The translations under genes and the position numbers were made by a program. 64,000 nt of DNA from contig JANCIK010000006.1 of the NCBI GenBank assembly GCA_028532985.1, positions 3,038,001 through 3,102,000 on the forward strand, given 5' to 3'. This stretch comes from Stropharia rugosoannulata (taxonomy: Eukaryota > Basidiomycota > Agaricomycetes > Agaricales > Strophariaceae). Each line of letters begins with the position of its first letter. Positions within the stretch are counted from its first letter, which is position 1. The notes under the pieces were generated by a model. It made no database searches and had not been told where the DNA came from. It worked only from the letters and a program-made list of their open reading frames with translations. Of the stretch, positions 47,601 through 60,148 are shown piece after piece.

Positions 47601-47876
47601 AGAATCCAAAGAAGAGGGAGACGAGTCGAGAACGTAGCGCAATGCGTCGTCAATTTGCGCATTGGATGGGAGCTTATGGTGCCGCAATGCATCGACAACT
47701 CCGTAGAGTCGCATCTTGAAAGGAGGAGATACGGTTAGCATGAAGTGCAGTACCATTTATTGAATTATCACCTTGCGCTCTACGTCTGCATCTTTATCAC
47801 GCTTGTTGACAGGCGCGGAGACACTTCCCTTCGACGGGTGAGAGCTAATATCCTGCGGAGCTTTAGAGAGTGACAT
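44683..47876 (-). CDS. HAM1-like (BPI/lipid-binding type) protein
   Basis: The eleven exons are 47876-47772, 47714-47408, 47354-46786, 46733-46578, 46522-46394, 46339-46169, 46103-45942, 45882-45748, 45691-45386, 45336-45046 and 44982-44683, in frame, for 876 residues. It matches fungal HAM1-like proteins (N- and C-terminal HAM1 domains, once DUF5923/DUF4449). Examples are RLYGVVDALRHHKLPSNAQI near the start, VGRDLLSLGAGKA, and DPDLRYWFQESSEYLKKVLL followed by PGYV. Later come DDKYRDHFSRLFDSVGSWF, DDSLDLVIENLTLQGRNMFP and MRDVAFYYRKKTGLPRMKDSG. The C-terminal part resembles the BPI/LBP fold, hence a lipid-binding inference. A Gly/Met/Lys-rich low-complexity insert (EKVAGMRDQGMQQG) lies in exon 3. 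Near the end, GC/GTGAGT at 44687 could splice to CAG near 44652 and extend the tail; I kept the simple stop after KSEA. Confidence 0.87.
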
Positions 47877-49245
47877 AGTTTACTTGAAATAAGTGGAAGC
47901 TGATAGGTGTATAATTTGGAGATAGCAGGGGTGTTTAAAAAAGACAAGCTTAGTCTTTTTAGCAATGACACCTCTCATCTCAAAACCAGGACGCCCCCGA
48001 GACCTTCGTCACTTGTTTCACCAGTGATCGCTCCAGGGTACCTCTCCGAATTCTAGAGCCATAACGATGCGGATATGATCGAAACCCAACATATGGTGCA
48101 TATGACTGTAACTTTGCAATGCTTGCGGAAGGAAGTATCGTCGACGGTAGTATTATGAACTTAATTCTGAACATTGAATTATGGAACTTGATTGTACTCA
48201 AGTCGAAGAGGTCTTGCTACGAGACCCGGACCTTTCATTGCTTTGCCGAGTAAACTGAGTGGAGTCCAGGAATGTGGGTTGATTACATAGAGACTTCCAG
48301 GGAGGGGAGGTTTGGAGGAGATATGAATTTGTATCACATTCAAGGCAAATATCGGAATAACGAGCAAAAGCGCGGCGCGCGGTGTTACGTAGCGCATCAT
48401 GTGGCTTAGGTATATCACCTGACCCAGTACCTCTCGATACAGAAAATTTGCAAATTACATAACAGAGAGAAAAATACAATTAAAAAAACGGGGTGTTTAG
48501 AGTGAAGAGTTAGTATATGTAAATTTAGTAGCCTCAGAGAGTTGAATGACACACTGGAGGCATTTCAAGTGAGGCCAGACACAAATAAACAAGCCCTAAT
48601 AGATGTGACATGCGATCATCCGAAAGAGGTAAGCTACTTCCTACTTTTGGAAAGCGCGACGTAGGACAGTGCGAAATAGATACACAGGGCGTATTTACGC
48701 GAAGCGCGCACCCTTTCAATTTCACGCTTCAAGCTCACATACAGAAGTCTATGAATTTATGGATAATTAAATCCAATAGGGAGGCGGGAGCGGCAAGTCT
48801 GGCAGAAAGGAGCATCATTTTTCAATGTGTCAATGCAATGACAAACATTGAATGAAGCTTATGTAGGCCAACGCAACCCTCATTGTCGTGTAGTCCAAGG
48901 TCTTCTCTAAATTATTTTCCGGTAGATGCTGCTGTAGTATGCACAAGGATTGTTGGCACAGAAGAAATAATAACATGCAGGCTAATATGAATCTTTCCAA
49001 TGATTCTAACTTCGGTCTTTAGAGTGTCTGACTCTAACTTATACAAGAAGTGTGATACATACGGTAGTAGATATGTACAGTTTATTTTCCCTGCGGATAA
49101 TATAGTTACTACATAAAGCATGTGTATTATGAGCCAGTGCTGGAAGTGCTACTAGCTTTTAATTAAATCGTCGTGGTAAGTAGTACTTATATCTATAGAG
49201 ACAAACACCTGCTTCTAGAATTTTCGATCCTCCTCTTTCCCGGTA
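47877..49245. other. Intergenic
   Basis: 1.4 kb with the HAM1-like promoter on one side and the DUF6534 gene 3' region on the other. Short open frames on both strands lack family signatures. Nothing recognised. Confidence 0.5.
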
Positions 49246-50598
49246 TTAACGTTTAACACTTGTCGAAGCCAAGTCAGGCTGTATTTGCTCTTCGCTTGTT
49301 ACAGACTGCATGTCGCCAGCTGTCACGGTTACCATAGTTGGTGGTAGGTGAAATTCAATTGTCCCTAATTCTATGTCTGGTTGAGAATCTTGCCATGTAG
49401 AAGAGTTTACTACCTTCAGGCGACTGTTGAGAACGGTCATGAGTGTTGTTGAGTATATCCCGGAGAAGCATGCGAGCAGTGTTATCTGGTACACCACAAC
49501 GCTTTTGATGGAACATCCAATCAAGGTGGCGATAGACAAACTCGCTAGTACAGTGGCTGTGTGAGGCTTCACCTGGTTTCGTTGTAAGTTTACTTACCTG
49601 TGAAAGTGCCCGTCTCAATTGTCAGTCGGACAATGTGATTAATTAAGGCGACTGTATCACGATAAACAACTCCTCTAAGTTGCCTTTTGAGCTAAATAGG
49701 TTGATATGAGCTTCTAACCCGGGAATTCAATTTGAAGCAGTTTATACTGACATAGTACGTCATGCAAGAGGCTATCAGTATGTCACAAAAGGCGGAAGTG
49801 ATTACCCAGATCTGCGAGCTCCCCATTAGTATTTTCCTCAGTGACCTAAGTGAAGATGATTACCTCTGCCAGAGTAACGACATCGTTATCATATATTCTA
49901 TTTAGTCTTCCACTTTGTTCCAAACGAACACCGACAGCAATACATGCGCCAGCAGATACAGCGGAGGACTAACAATTAAGTTATTTTTGCACAACCAGTT
50001 CAGTAAATTACTAGTGTAAAACGCAGAAAGTTGTAAGGCTTACAATAGCAATTAATATAGTAACAGTTTTCTTGCCTCTTGAAAGGGAGTATATTCTCCA
50101 TGCGTAGAATACTTGCACGACAAAGGTCACTGTACACAAGCGGTCAGTTTCTAGGAATAAAGGGCAGATTAATATTTGTTACCTATTCCATCCAATACGC
50201 AGGCTGAAAACCATATCGTTCCCACGCGGTTAGTGCCTGCCCAGTTCCCGAAACCTGGTCCAAATATGCTGAACCCGACGTGCACATACATTGCAAGCTG
50301 GGCCAGCTGTGTGATGTATACCCCGTACACCAGAAACTTGAGTTTTATTGGGTCCTTGTGGCCGCCTTGAAAGTATACATCTGTCATATGGAAGATCAGC
50401 ATAATGCAGTTAAATTAGAAGTAACATGATGGATACTTGCAGACTTGCATTGACAGTACACCAAAAAGTCCCCACGGAATCGTGCTGCCTAGATACTATT
50501 ATAATTATCTCAGTGCCTAGAGTAACGATGCTGAAAGACGAGTAGTACCGTACCAGAGCACCTGGACTGACCGTTGTGACATCAGTGGCAGGATCCAT
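49246..50598 (-). CDS. DUF6534-type seven-helix membrane protein
   Basis: The eight exons are 50598-50554, 50495-50426, 50380-50183, 50129-50044, 49968-49864, 49811-49752, 49691-49598 and 49556-49246, for 322 residues. The protein is a string of hydrophobic helices with family features seen in basidiomycete DUF6534 proteins: PWGLFGVLSMQ, the KFLVYGVYITQLAQLAMYV helix, FVVQVFYAWRIYSLSRGKK, DILIASCMTYYLKRQLRG, LTIETGTFTATVLASLS and the final TTLMTVLNSRLKVVN. This large, mushroom-expanded family has no assigned function. The exon 2 donor (GTTACT at 50425) is weak; I chose it because it is the only GT that joins both frames. An upstream ATG at 50709 would need the first exon to be extended. Confidence 0.83.
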
Positions 50599-51209
50599 CG
50601 TAAACGTGTGATCATCCACCGCGAAGGTTGAAAGTAAGGAAAAGCTCAACCGGAACCCTTCAACACCCATTATATACAACCCTCCCAAACGCAGCATGTA
50701 GTAATTCATTTTCTACTATTAGCTACTAATCGCTTCTGCAATTCGACCGCCGCTCGATGACAGAGTCCGGTCTTCGTCGCCATTAGTTTACAGATGGGAA
50801 CAATCAATGTCAACCCTGACATCGAAGTCGCACGACGGAGCCGTGAGTACATAGTATCTTCATTTACATATTAACTCTGAAGACTCCGCTTTAGTATGTA
50901 AGCCAGTCTTGCCTTCGACAATCGGATTGCCGCGGGAGATAAACGTTAGACAATTAAATCTTTATGTAACAGATTGAGTCTGACTCCAGCCAGATACACA
51001 TTCACCAAAAAAAATACAATGAATCAGAAATACAAAGGTGATAAAGATAACCGTAATTATAACAATGAACGCGCGCAGCTATCACGGAAAGCGAGATGAT
51101 AAAGAGTGGAAACGGAGTACAATTCACGGATGAATATCAGAAGTCAATGAATGGTTGTCCAGTGGGAGGAAAAAGAAAGCAACGAGCAATTGGCAAGATA
51201 TATAGTGGA
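50599..51209. other. Intergenic
   Basis: AT-rich spacer between the DUF6534 start and the methyltransferase stop, both on the minus strand. Nothing recognised. Confidence 0.5.
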
Positions 51210-54200
51210 TTAAATAGCGCTCCCGAACAGAGCATGGTCGATTTTGATAGCCTCGTATATGCGGAATGTTCTTACGTGAGTCATTTCTTCCGACTCCGTC
51301 TGTGGTTCGTCAGACGACGGATTCATGACTGCAGAAGAATTATTGGCCAGTGATGCGGGCACTGTGGTGAACAAAGGTGGGCTGGGTATAGAAGATGCCC
51401 GATAGATGCTGCTAGTAGGGGTACTCGAGTGATTTGACGAAGATGCAGAGGAAGGAGGACGTGGCCAGGTATATCGTTCAACGAATTCACTGGAATTCCA
51501 AATTCAGTTATTCAGTAAGTTAACGAACGTTTGGGCACTTACGAGTGTACTTCCCAAATCTCCACTCGATCATTAGACGTTACAGACTCTGCGATTGACC
51601 CCCGTATGCTAGCTGCATCAAAGTCTGGACTATTAAGTTCTTCAAAGGGCATTCCGAGCGTTGGTGGATTGAACCTGCTCCGGAGGAAGCTGATTTAAAA
51701 CGTCAGTCAAGAGAGGAAATTAATACTTCAAAAGTACGTACATTTCATACTGCCACAGTGCTTCCTCCACTGATTCCTCGTCAATCTCAGGGTCATCTGC
51801 CATCTCTTCAAGAGCGTGTTCCAGTAGGAAGTCTTTGCAAGACAACAGCATCCGCAGATGTTTCGATGCGTGAATTTCAATTTCTGGCTGGCTCATGGGA
51901 ATGAAGGTGGACGGCCAGAGAATGAGACCTGACGACCCAGATAGACCTGTTGACAGAGTCTGAGGGGCAGGCGGTGGTTTGCTCCGCCTTACCACTCCAT
52001 TGCTATCAGCAACGCCAGCATGCGGGGGAGCTAGGATCAAATGCATGGTCTTGATTTCACGCGCATGTCCGAATACCTCCTTCATCTGGCTTACAATGGA
52101 GCTAGACAGGTCCTTCTTGATGCCAAATTTAAAGCTGAGCATATGGTCGAACAGGGCCTCCAAGTCCCCAGCAGTCGCACAAGCTCGGCTCCAAGCAGGC
52201 GCGTCCAGCCGGGGGCTCGCATTTCTTCTGATGGCAGAGCTACGCCGCGAGGAGGGGGCTGTTTCCGGCTCGCGTCCATTCAGAGTGGCCGTATCGTCCA
52301 CATCAGAGCCATCGTCCCAATCAGCGCCGTAGGTATCAAGGTATCTGTCATCCGTGTCGGAAGGCCCGAGCCCTGGATTAGTTGTTTCCCCGTCGAATAT
52401 GCTAAACGTTGTAAATGATGAGGAGGGAATGGATATATTCAATTGGGGAGGGGCCGACTGTGTTTGGGGTTGTCTAGGAACGTCCGACACATTTCCGTAG
52501 GGAAAGAATATACCATCATCAATCACTTCCAACCGCCCTCCGACCATTAGCACACGACAGACTTCCTGCAGGACGGACAACCACGACTCCGATGGGATAC
52601 ATAGTGTCAGGCATGACATGCGTACAAGGTCAAACGAGCTGTCGCTGAACGGCAATCGGTGTGTCAGGCTACAGAAACATGTTGGATTTGAGTTGTATGC
52701 GTCTCAGAGATAGACAGTCAGTACTTACAAGTTCCCTCTTACAAATCGAACAGACTCTGTCACGCCCTGTTTTGTGGCCCAAGGTAACAGGCCTTGAGAA
52801 AGATCGACCATATCATATCCCGTTATTTTCGTTCCATAGCCTCTCCATGCAATGGCAGCATCAACGACCCAGTGCCTAATTGTAGATATTGGGATCAAAT
52901 GTGGACGGTGAGTGAAAATAAGACATACCCTTGTCCACAACCGAGGTCTAGTACCGAAGTAGGGGGATTATTTCCATAATTATAGAAGCATGGCGAGTTG
53001 GTAGGGTTTAGCCGCGCAAGAAGCTCGCCCGTGTGACGGTCACTAAAATTCATAAATATATGCGCTTGAGCGAACGTAAATTATAAACGTACTTATCAAG
53101 CAAGACAGTATCACAAGGATTGAGGGGATAGGTTCCCTTCCGTGAGATTCTGACTTTTGCTCTGGAGACCCCTGGTGGACCCGAACTGATCACATTCGAT
53201 GCATACTCTTCGGCCATGTGGTAAGCATTTATTTGTGTACCGTTTAGTTCTGCGCGATGGCCATTTTCGTTCACATCCGATATCGTAAGATGGGAGAGTG
53301 AATTCAACTCTATATCGTTAGGAGTCGCCGCATTCTTGTTCTTCTTTCGTTTAAGGAGGTCCATGAATTTCTTCGGTCGTCCATCCGCCCCATTTTCGCC
53401 AGTCGAGGAAGATGAAGATTTTGGAGGACGTGGTTGCTTGATCTTCGGTGGTTTAGATGGTTGAGCACGAGATCTGCCCCCAGGATATACCATTTTAGTC
53501 GGAGTCGCAGGAGCAGGCTCAGCCCTTGAACCAGAACCACCAGAACCACCACTCCGTATCGAATGAGCACCAGAATCATCGCTACTTGCAGACGTTTCGG
53601 CTCGAGCATCCTGAGGTGCATGTCCGTGTTGTCGTGTTTCTGAGGGAAACGCAGCGTTCCTGGGCGACGATGGGGATGGAAGATGTGTTTCCAATTCCTC
53701 AGTCGGCGAATTGGCACTAATTTTACCAGCAATCTTCTTCGAGGCTTTTGGACGAGCAACAGAGCGCGAGCCGGGAAATACGAAGTCGGACGATTGATTT
53801 GACTTAACAGACTTTCCAGATGATGAAGCGGTAGACTTCCTAGACGACGTATAGTCAGAGTTCGGCGATGAGGCTAATGCAGCAGGCCCGACAGGAAGGA
53901 CGTCGGCAGGTGAGCTGCGGTCCCTCCCCGAGATCAGGATCTCGGGAGAAGGGTGTCTGATCGGCGTGTTTCGTCCAATTTCGGGGCTCCATGTTAGATG
54001 AATTTCATGGTCTTGATGGTCCATCTGTCCAATGTGCGACCGTGGTTTATCCATCAACTGAAACGGAGAAGGCGTCAGACGCTGTGGCCGAGACGACGGG
54101 TGAGCATAACTGAGGGTATGCTCATAATGATAATCTCCTGGACGGGCGAACGTAGGAATACGTGCGGTATGTTGTGGCGAGTAGTCATACGCTGGTCGTT

Positions 54201-54945
54201 GTACCGCAGCGGGTGGAATGGAATACGGAACTTCATGGACGGAGGAGTATGTCGGGGGTTCCGTGGGTGTTGGTGATAGGCGTCTAATGCTTGCTGTGGA
54301 CGACCGTTCCTGAGACGATAAGGGTGATGATATGATATTTGCGTCTGGCGTTACGGTCTGGTGCGCATAATGGGCTCCCGCGTCCGGTAATACGCGTGTG
54401 GGCTTCCGGGGGGAGTCAGTTCCGGCATAGCTATCATCGTGTGAGGGTGGTGGTGGTTGATAAGATGCAACAATAGGAGGCGGGGGCTGATAAGATGCCT
54501 CGATGTAAGTCACACCATCGTAGTCTCTTGGAATTGCGTCCCGCACAGGTCTACCACCCAGACGTGCTTGACGGGGCATGTACTCACCGTCTGAAGTATT
54601 CGGCGGTGACGGATACGGTGATTGGTAGAGAGTAGAAATTGACGAGGAAGGGGTATAGGAGGTCGGGGACCGAAAGCCCTTGTCTACCGTTGCATCTGAA
54701 GGGGCGTAATGGAGGTTAACACGATAAGCTTCGTGTATCTCTGCGCTGTTGTGCGAGTCGAAGGAGGATACCGAAGCGCTTGAGGATGGAGGCGCAGGAG
54801 GGACTAAGAGTTGATCGGAATCAGACAAATGGGTGCCCCGTGCAGGAACATTTTTCGAGCGAGAAAAAAATCCTTTAGTGGAAGGAGGCCGGGCATCCTC
54901 CACAGGCACGAGACGCTTTCTGGAGGCTGCAGCCCTGGACGACAT
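51210..54945 (-). CDS. Large protein with C-terminal SAM-dependent methyltransferase
   Basis: The six exons are 54945-53093, 53042-52929, 52875-52729, 52668-51742, 51689-51543 and 51489-51210, closing at 1155 residues. The first ~600 residues are Ser/Pro-rich and probably disordered, ending in a Lys-rich patch (FMDLLKRKKNKN). A class I methyltransferase domain follows: VLDLGCGQG (SAM motif I), ITGYDMVDLSQGLLP (acidic loop after strand 2), LPFSDSSFDLVRM and LQEVCRVLMVGGRLEVIDDG (motifs post-I to III). After that the protein continues with an acidic Ser-rich stretch and an alpha-helical region (LFDHMLSFKFGIKKDLSSSI). It resembles the TAM-domain methyltransferase proteins common in Agaricomycetes. 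Substrate unknown. Methyltransferase motifs are read directly; any regulatory role is inference. Confidence 0.88.
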
Positions 54946-56320
54946 TCAGTAGTTAATACCGAAGCGGGATGTCATAAAGGTGATGTCAGTAGACAGGCGA
55001 ATGAGCGGAATCGGTCAAGCGGGGATGGGGATGGTTATGTGGTGTTGGTAACAGAAAGGGTATTGTCGGAAGAGCGATTTCATAGGGGATCTTCTCGATT
55101 TAAGCTAGCTAAAAGGAAGACCTGGGCCTAAAAGTGGGGATCGTAGATCTCAAAAAAACCAATGATGGAAAACGGCTTGGTGTCTCTTGTCTATGTATTG
55201 CAACATGACAGCCATATGGGTCTGAAGACTACTCACCAAAATTGCACGATACCACTATCTTTGAACCATGTACCGAAACGGATGTCTTTGTCAACACAAA
55301 TAGATCGTTCAAGAACTCCGAGCGCGGACTAGACGTGAGCATAAGACATGCTCTGCATCGCTTTGATGGTCAATATTCATCTGTCAAGTTTTTCTATCCA
55401 AAATATAAAGTTCGTGGAATTTGAGCAAGGCGGACCCTGACGATAATTTGTACTTGAGTGCCGATTACTTGGCGAGATAGGCATGGTTGTGGGAGGTCGC
55501 GAATCACGATAAGTAGTCAGGATACCGGCCAGTGCGCTCCCATTCACATGCTATGTATTCATTACTCTGGAGACTGACGGAGCCTTTGGTGTGAGTATCA
55601 GTTGGGCATTTCCAATTCAATGCACAATTAAGTTTGTTGATGAACATCGAATGTTGACAGCGAAGTGGTGCTTGAGGACGGGGAGGCCGTTATCTTCACC
55701 AAACAGTCCCCTAGTTCTCCCGAGGCAGTCGGTGGGGAAGTATTCCGAGCCAGCGTACAGGGTGTGTTGAGAACCGCTATAGATGGTGTGCGGCTATGCT
55801 TCAACCTGTGCTCCACGATAACATTTCCGTCCCTTCACGCCGTAAAACAGCTTGATCCCCGTGTTCTCCTCACAATCGCCTGTGTAATTGGACTTCCTTT
55901 CAAAAGAAAGTTTGATTTCGAGGTTGTCCCGTTATTCTCGTGAGTATGGGGGAAAGTGTTAAATTTGTATCGTGAGCATAACGTGCTCGTGTGCATCCGA
56001 TAGGTGCTCGGCATTTGCCGGCGCGCAATTCCAACTTCCAACTAACTTCCAACTTGGGTGAAGTTTAGATGTATGATTGAGATATGAAAGAGGTATGTTC
56101 AAAGAATCACTTACGTTGATTAGTTCAGAGCTCCTTCTGCGAAACTAATAGTGGGTGTGCAACTTGTTGGCATTTTAAAATGCCCCGCGCTAGTATGACA
56201 GTTGTTATTAGTAACTACTCTACATATCTTCAAAATAAACCAACAACCGTCTGATATCAGAGCATAAAGAAGATGAGATGTGAGGCCTTAATGAACAAAA
56301 AAACAAACACATGACTAACG

Positions 56321-56457
56321 AGGCTTATTTGGAAGTCTGATGTATCCATCAATCTCTACTTCTGTGATGAACTTTGAACAGTTCCGGGGGTCCCATCGAT
56401 CATCCTTGCCTAATACTTTGCTAGCCAATGGCAAAGTGAGCAACTCTCGAGTGTGTA
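56321..56457 (-). pseudogene. Possible orphan C-terminal exon
   Basis: On the minus strand, after a TATACAG acceptor near 56459, an open frame of about 45 codons contains LPLASKVLGKDDRWDPRNCS and ends LPNKPR then stop. The composition is protein-like, but I found no matching upstream exon and no family. It may be a gene remnant or chance. Confidence 0.25.
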
Positions 56458-57917
56458 CCTGTATAATCCAGTCTGCTTAAGTTCCAAGTCTACTAACTAA
56501 ACTGACTAAAATACAACATGATAATGATGAACGCAAGCCGGCGACGGCGAACCTTAATTTTTAAAAGTCTAGACTTGCAATAAATGAGAGCAGGTGGGAT
56601 TCCTCACTTAATGAACTCAGTATAGCTGATACGAAAAGGGATAGTTTCTTTTTTAGGTCGGAAAACTATTTCAACTCAAAAAAACTAACCCAGACCTGGC
56701 CATGACTAAAAACTTAATATAATAGCTAAGCTTATTCCTTCTGGTAAGCATTATCATCAACTGTTTGTGTGATGATATCATTCGTTAACCATGGGCGCGG
56801 ACGCCCGTACGCTCAATGAGAAGGGGGTCATATATCATGGTGTGTAGTTAGATACTAGTACACTTCTACTATTACAAGTGTAGCTATTTTATGAGTACTT
56901 TAATAAAAAAGGAAGAATTTCACTGCCGTGAAAAAATCAGAATGAGTCCCGAGTCGTCTTATCAGATGACGTGCAGATATAGCTCTAAGGATCCTTTTTA
57001 CCCTACGTTTAACATAGCTATAAAACAAGTCACGGAGGGTATTATTATACTGCAGGGGGGAAAAGTGCTCGAGCTACCACGGGTCTAAGAGTAGCTAGCA
57101 GTAGGATATTTTACACCCACGCCGAGAATTCGCAGATACGACACCTTCTCGATTTTAGAGCAATGCTGTATACGTCTCTTGGCGCCTAACAGAGCGCCTC
57201 CCGAGGACGACATTTGCTAGCAGTTGTCATTGAGTGAATTTAGCCAGAAGCAATCAAAATTCCAACTTTATCAAAAGAACCTCACCAGTTTTGATCTGGT
57301 GCTCGGTTCCTATTAAATAGTGGGAGTCCAACGTGGCCAAGCGGAATCCAACCTACATGAACGCAGAAGTGGTGACAAGACTACGGCCGCCCGCGAACCC
57401 GACAAGAGCGAGCATTTGCACCTTGCTGCCAACTCTGCCTCCTCATGGACTTAAAGTGCTCTGTAACTAAAATAATATATTAATTGATATTTTCCAACTG
57501 AGATATCACCGCACATATTCGTAGTCACAAGTTACTACCAGCTGAAAACCAGCTGTATACGTGGCTAGCCAATGGCTGGGAGGCTGGGACGAACATGTCA
57601 GATTCTGAGGGTTCCATGACCAGAGGGGATATGTTCTGCAAGTTAGTGAGATTAGTATTCCTCTTACAGCCAGCCCATTATATACTTAACCCCCTCGGAA
57701 AAATTATGCCTCCTGTTCCTAGTACAGGTGTCACTTTTCTTATCTGCTCCAGTCCTTATATTAATTGAGAGAACATACAGATATACAGTCACCATAATCC
57801 GTCTACCTACTTATGTTATCGGCCCAACATATATGTCATGTCGAAACACGCTCACTACCTGCAAGGGTGCTATTTTCGCACAGTGCCACCTCACAAATCC
57901 ATATTCAATAAGTTAGC

Positions 57918-57981
57918 TATCTGACAAGCGACCCCAAGTTTCCTTTTTAATATGTTTCCCGAGCATCATTCATCGTTATCT
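57918..57981 (-). promoter_or_regulatory. Two HGATAR-type GATA-factor motifs before ammonium transporter
   Basis: CTATCT at 57917-57922 and TTATCT at 57976-57981 are minus-strand AGATAG and AGATAA, both fitting HGATAR. They lie about 170-230 bp before the ammonium transporter ATG. GATA factors (AreA/Nit2/Gat1 type) switch on ammonium permease genes under nitrogen limitation, so the position is suggestive. Short motifs like this are common by chance. Confidence 0.35.
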
Positions 57982-58148
57982 TTGACACCGTATAAGCAGC
58001 TATAATTAGAACGTGAGCAGGCGGTGGCACGGGGGCAGGGTCGGCGTTCCCACCGTCACAGATTGACCATCAAAGCTGTACATATAATGTCCCTTTCCTA
58101 GGGAAGAAATCCCGGTTATACTCTTTCCTACATCTCTCCCATACAACC

Positions 58149-60148
58149 ATGGTGAACGTCACCTATGATGGGTGTAAGTTGTGCTTCTTTTGACTATAGC
58201 GCTTTGCCTTAACACTTGGATCCTTCGCAGCGGGTTCCCTTGTGTGGACTAACACCAATAGTCCACCTACTGAGGTCGTGTACAGCCCGGGAGACATAGC
58301 ATGGGTACTGGCATCTACTGCGCTGGTGTGGATCATGGTTCCCGGTGTTGGATTCTTTTATTCTGGCCTCCTCAGGTGAGCTATTGCCTGCTGAAATCCA
58401 TCAAATCTGGAGTCACTAAGATGTTTTGTTAGACGGAAGAACGCATTGTCGATGATCTACCTTAGCATGATGACTATTGCGGTAGTATCTTTCCAGGTGA
58501 ATACACCCATTACAATGCAAAATCGATTGAGAGGAAGTCTAAATGTGCGTCTCTTAGTGGTTCTTCTGGGGCTTTTCTCTGGCCTTCAGCGAGGAAGGAA
58601 GCAGGTTCCTAGGCAACTTGAGTGCGTATTACTCTTTATATCGATTTATTGTCTCAATGAGTCCTGAACACGGATTTCCAGAATATTTTGGACTCAAGGG
58701 CGTTCTCGCACAACCTTCGATCGGTAGTGCCAAAGTCCCCTCCATCGTCTACTGCGTTTACCAGTTGATGTTCGCTGCTATCACGTACGTATTTATCCCC
58801 CTTCTTCTTCATGTCATGTGTGTAACTTTTTTCTCCAGCCCCATGCTCGCCATCGGTGGTTTCGCTGAACGCGCCCACCTGGGTCCTATGCTCTTCTTCG
58901 TCTTTGCATGGTCTACACTCGTCTACGATCCCATTGCATGCTGGACCTGGAACACCCACGGATGGTCGAACGTCCTCGGTGGGCTCGACTTCGCAGGTGG
59001 CACTCCGGTGCACATCTCGTCGGGGACAGCGGCGCTCGCCATCTCAATCTACCTCGGCAAACGCCGCGGCTATGGTACGGAAGCACTTGCCTACAAGCCA
59101 CACAACACCACCTACGTTATTCTGGGAACCATATTCCTATGGTTCGGCTGGTTTGGTGCGATTCTGCCCATAAGCTGGAGTTGGTGAGAAGGTGCTGATA
59201 TTTCTGTAGGCTTCAACGGCGGATCGGCCCTAGGTGCAAACCTGCGCGCTGCGCAAGCATGTATCGTCACTAACTTGGCAGCCAGCGTCGGGGGTTTGAC
59301 GTGGATGCTTTGGGTAACTTGCATTCGCTTCAGGTCGTCAAGCTTGTCGCGCTAACTCAGTCCGCCAGGATTACCGCATTGAAAAGAAATGGTCGGCTGT
59401 TGGCTTCTGCTCTGGGGCTATCGCGGGCCTGGTTGCTATTACTCCCGGCTCTGGATACGTGGGATCTCGTACGTTCTTTACCGTATTCATACCTCAAAGT
59501 CAATGTCTGACTCTATGACACAGCTGCGGCCGTGCTCTTTGGTGTCTTGGCTGGTACCCTATGCAACTTTGCGACTCAACTTAAATTCTTGGCTGGGTAT
59601 GACGACTCCCTCGATGTTTGTCCAAATCATTTCTCTGCAAGCACAAGCAATTACTGACCTACTCACTCCTGAAGATCTTTGCGTCTCACGCTGTCGGGGG
59701 TGTCATCGGCAACATTCTAACGGCCCTGTTTGCGCAGGCCAGCGTAGCTGACTTTGACGGTATCACGCCGATCAAGGGTGGATGGCTCGACCATCACTAC
59801 ATGCAGCTCCCCATCCACCTTGCTGACTCTGCCTCCGGCCTCGGATACTCTTTCGTTATGACCGTACGTTTGATCATACAATTTTGCACAAAGTTGTTGG
59901 ACTAATTCAATATTGCTAAGACTATCATTCTGTGGATCATGCACTACATCCCCGGGCTGCGTCTGCGTGTGGACGAGGAGACCGAGATCGTGGGTATTGA
60001 CCAGGCAGACATGGGCGAATTCGCATACGACTACGTCGGCCTGGACCTCGAGCTTAAGCCCAGCGTCTACGCCTTCTCTTCCCCCAACACAATTGAGGAG
60101 GGGCGTCAATCAGATGGCATGCGCGAAAAAGACACCCACAGTTCATGA
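58149..60148 (+). CDS. Ammonium transporter (Mep/Amt family)
   Basis: The eleven exons are 58149-58173, 58231-58375, 58433-58496, 58558-58621, 58682-58784, 58839-59155, 59210-59313, 59369-59468, 59524-59615, 59675-59863 and 59921-60148, closing at 476 residues. Family hallmarks in order are GDIAWVLASTALVWIMVPG, GFFYSGLLRRKNA, QWFFWGFSLAF, FAERAHLGPM, DFAGGTPVHISSGTAALA with the conserved Asp and pore His, WFGWFGFNGGSALGA, CSGAIAGLVAITPGSGYV and FASHAVGGVIGNILT with the second pore His. The protein imports ammonium at the plasma membrane and in fungi can also sense nitrogen. The tail (VDEETEIVGIDQADMGEFAY) is the conserved cytosolic C-terminus that controls pore opening. GATA motifs upstream suggest nitrogen control. 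Confidence 0.95.

Larger units (their letters stand above)
54946..58148. other. 3.2-kb gene-poor region
   Basis: This region is AT-rich in its middle and lacks a clear gene. A coding-like fragment at 56321-56457 is listed separately. Imperfect repeats of TTCCAACTT occur near 56028-56055 and recall a similar CAACTTGCTTCCAACTTG stretch near 15859-15876. The right edge should be the ammonium transporter promoter, with two GATA-type motifs. Confidence 0.5.
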
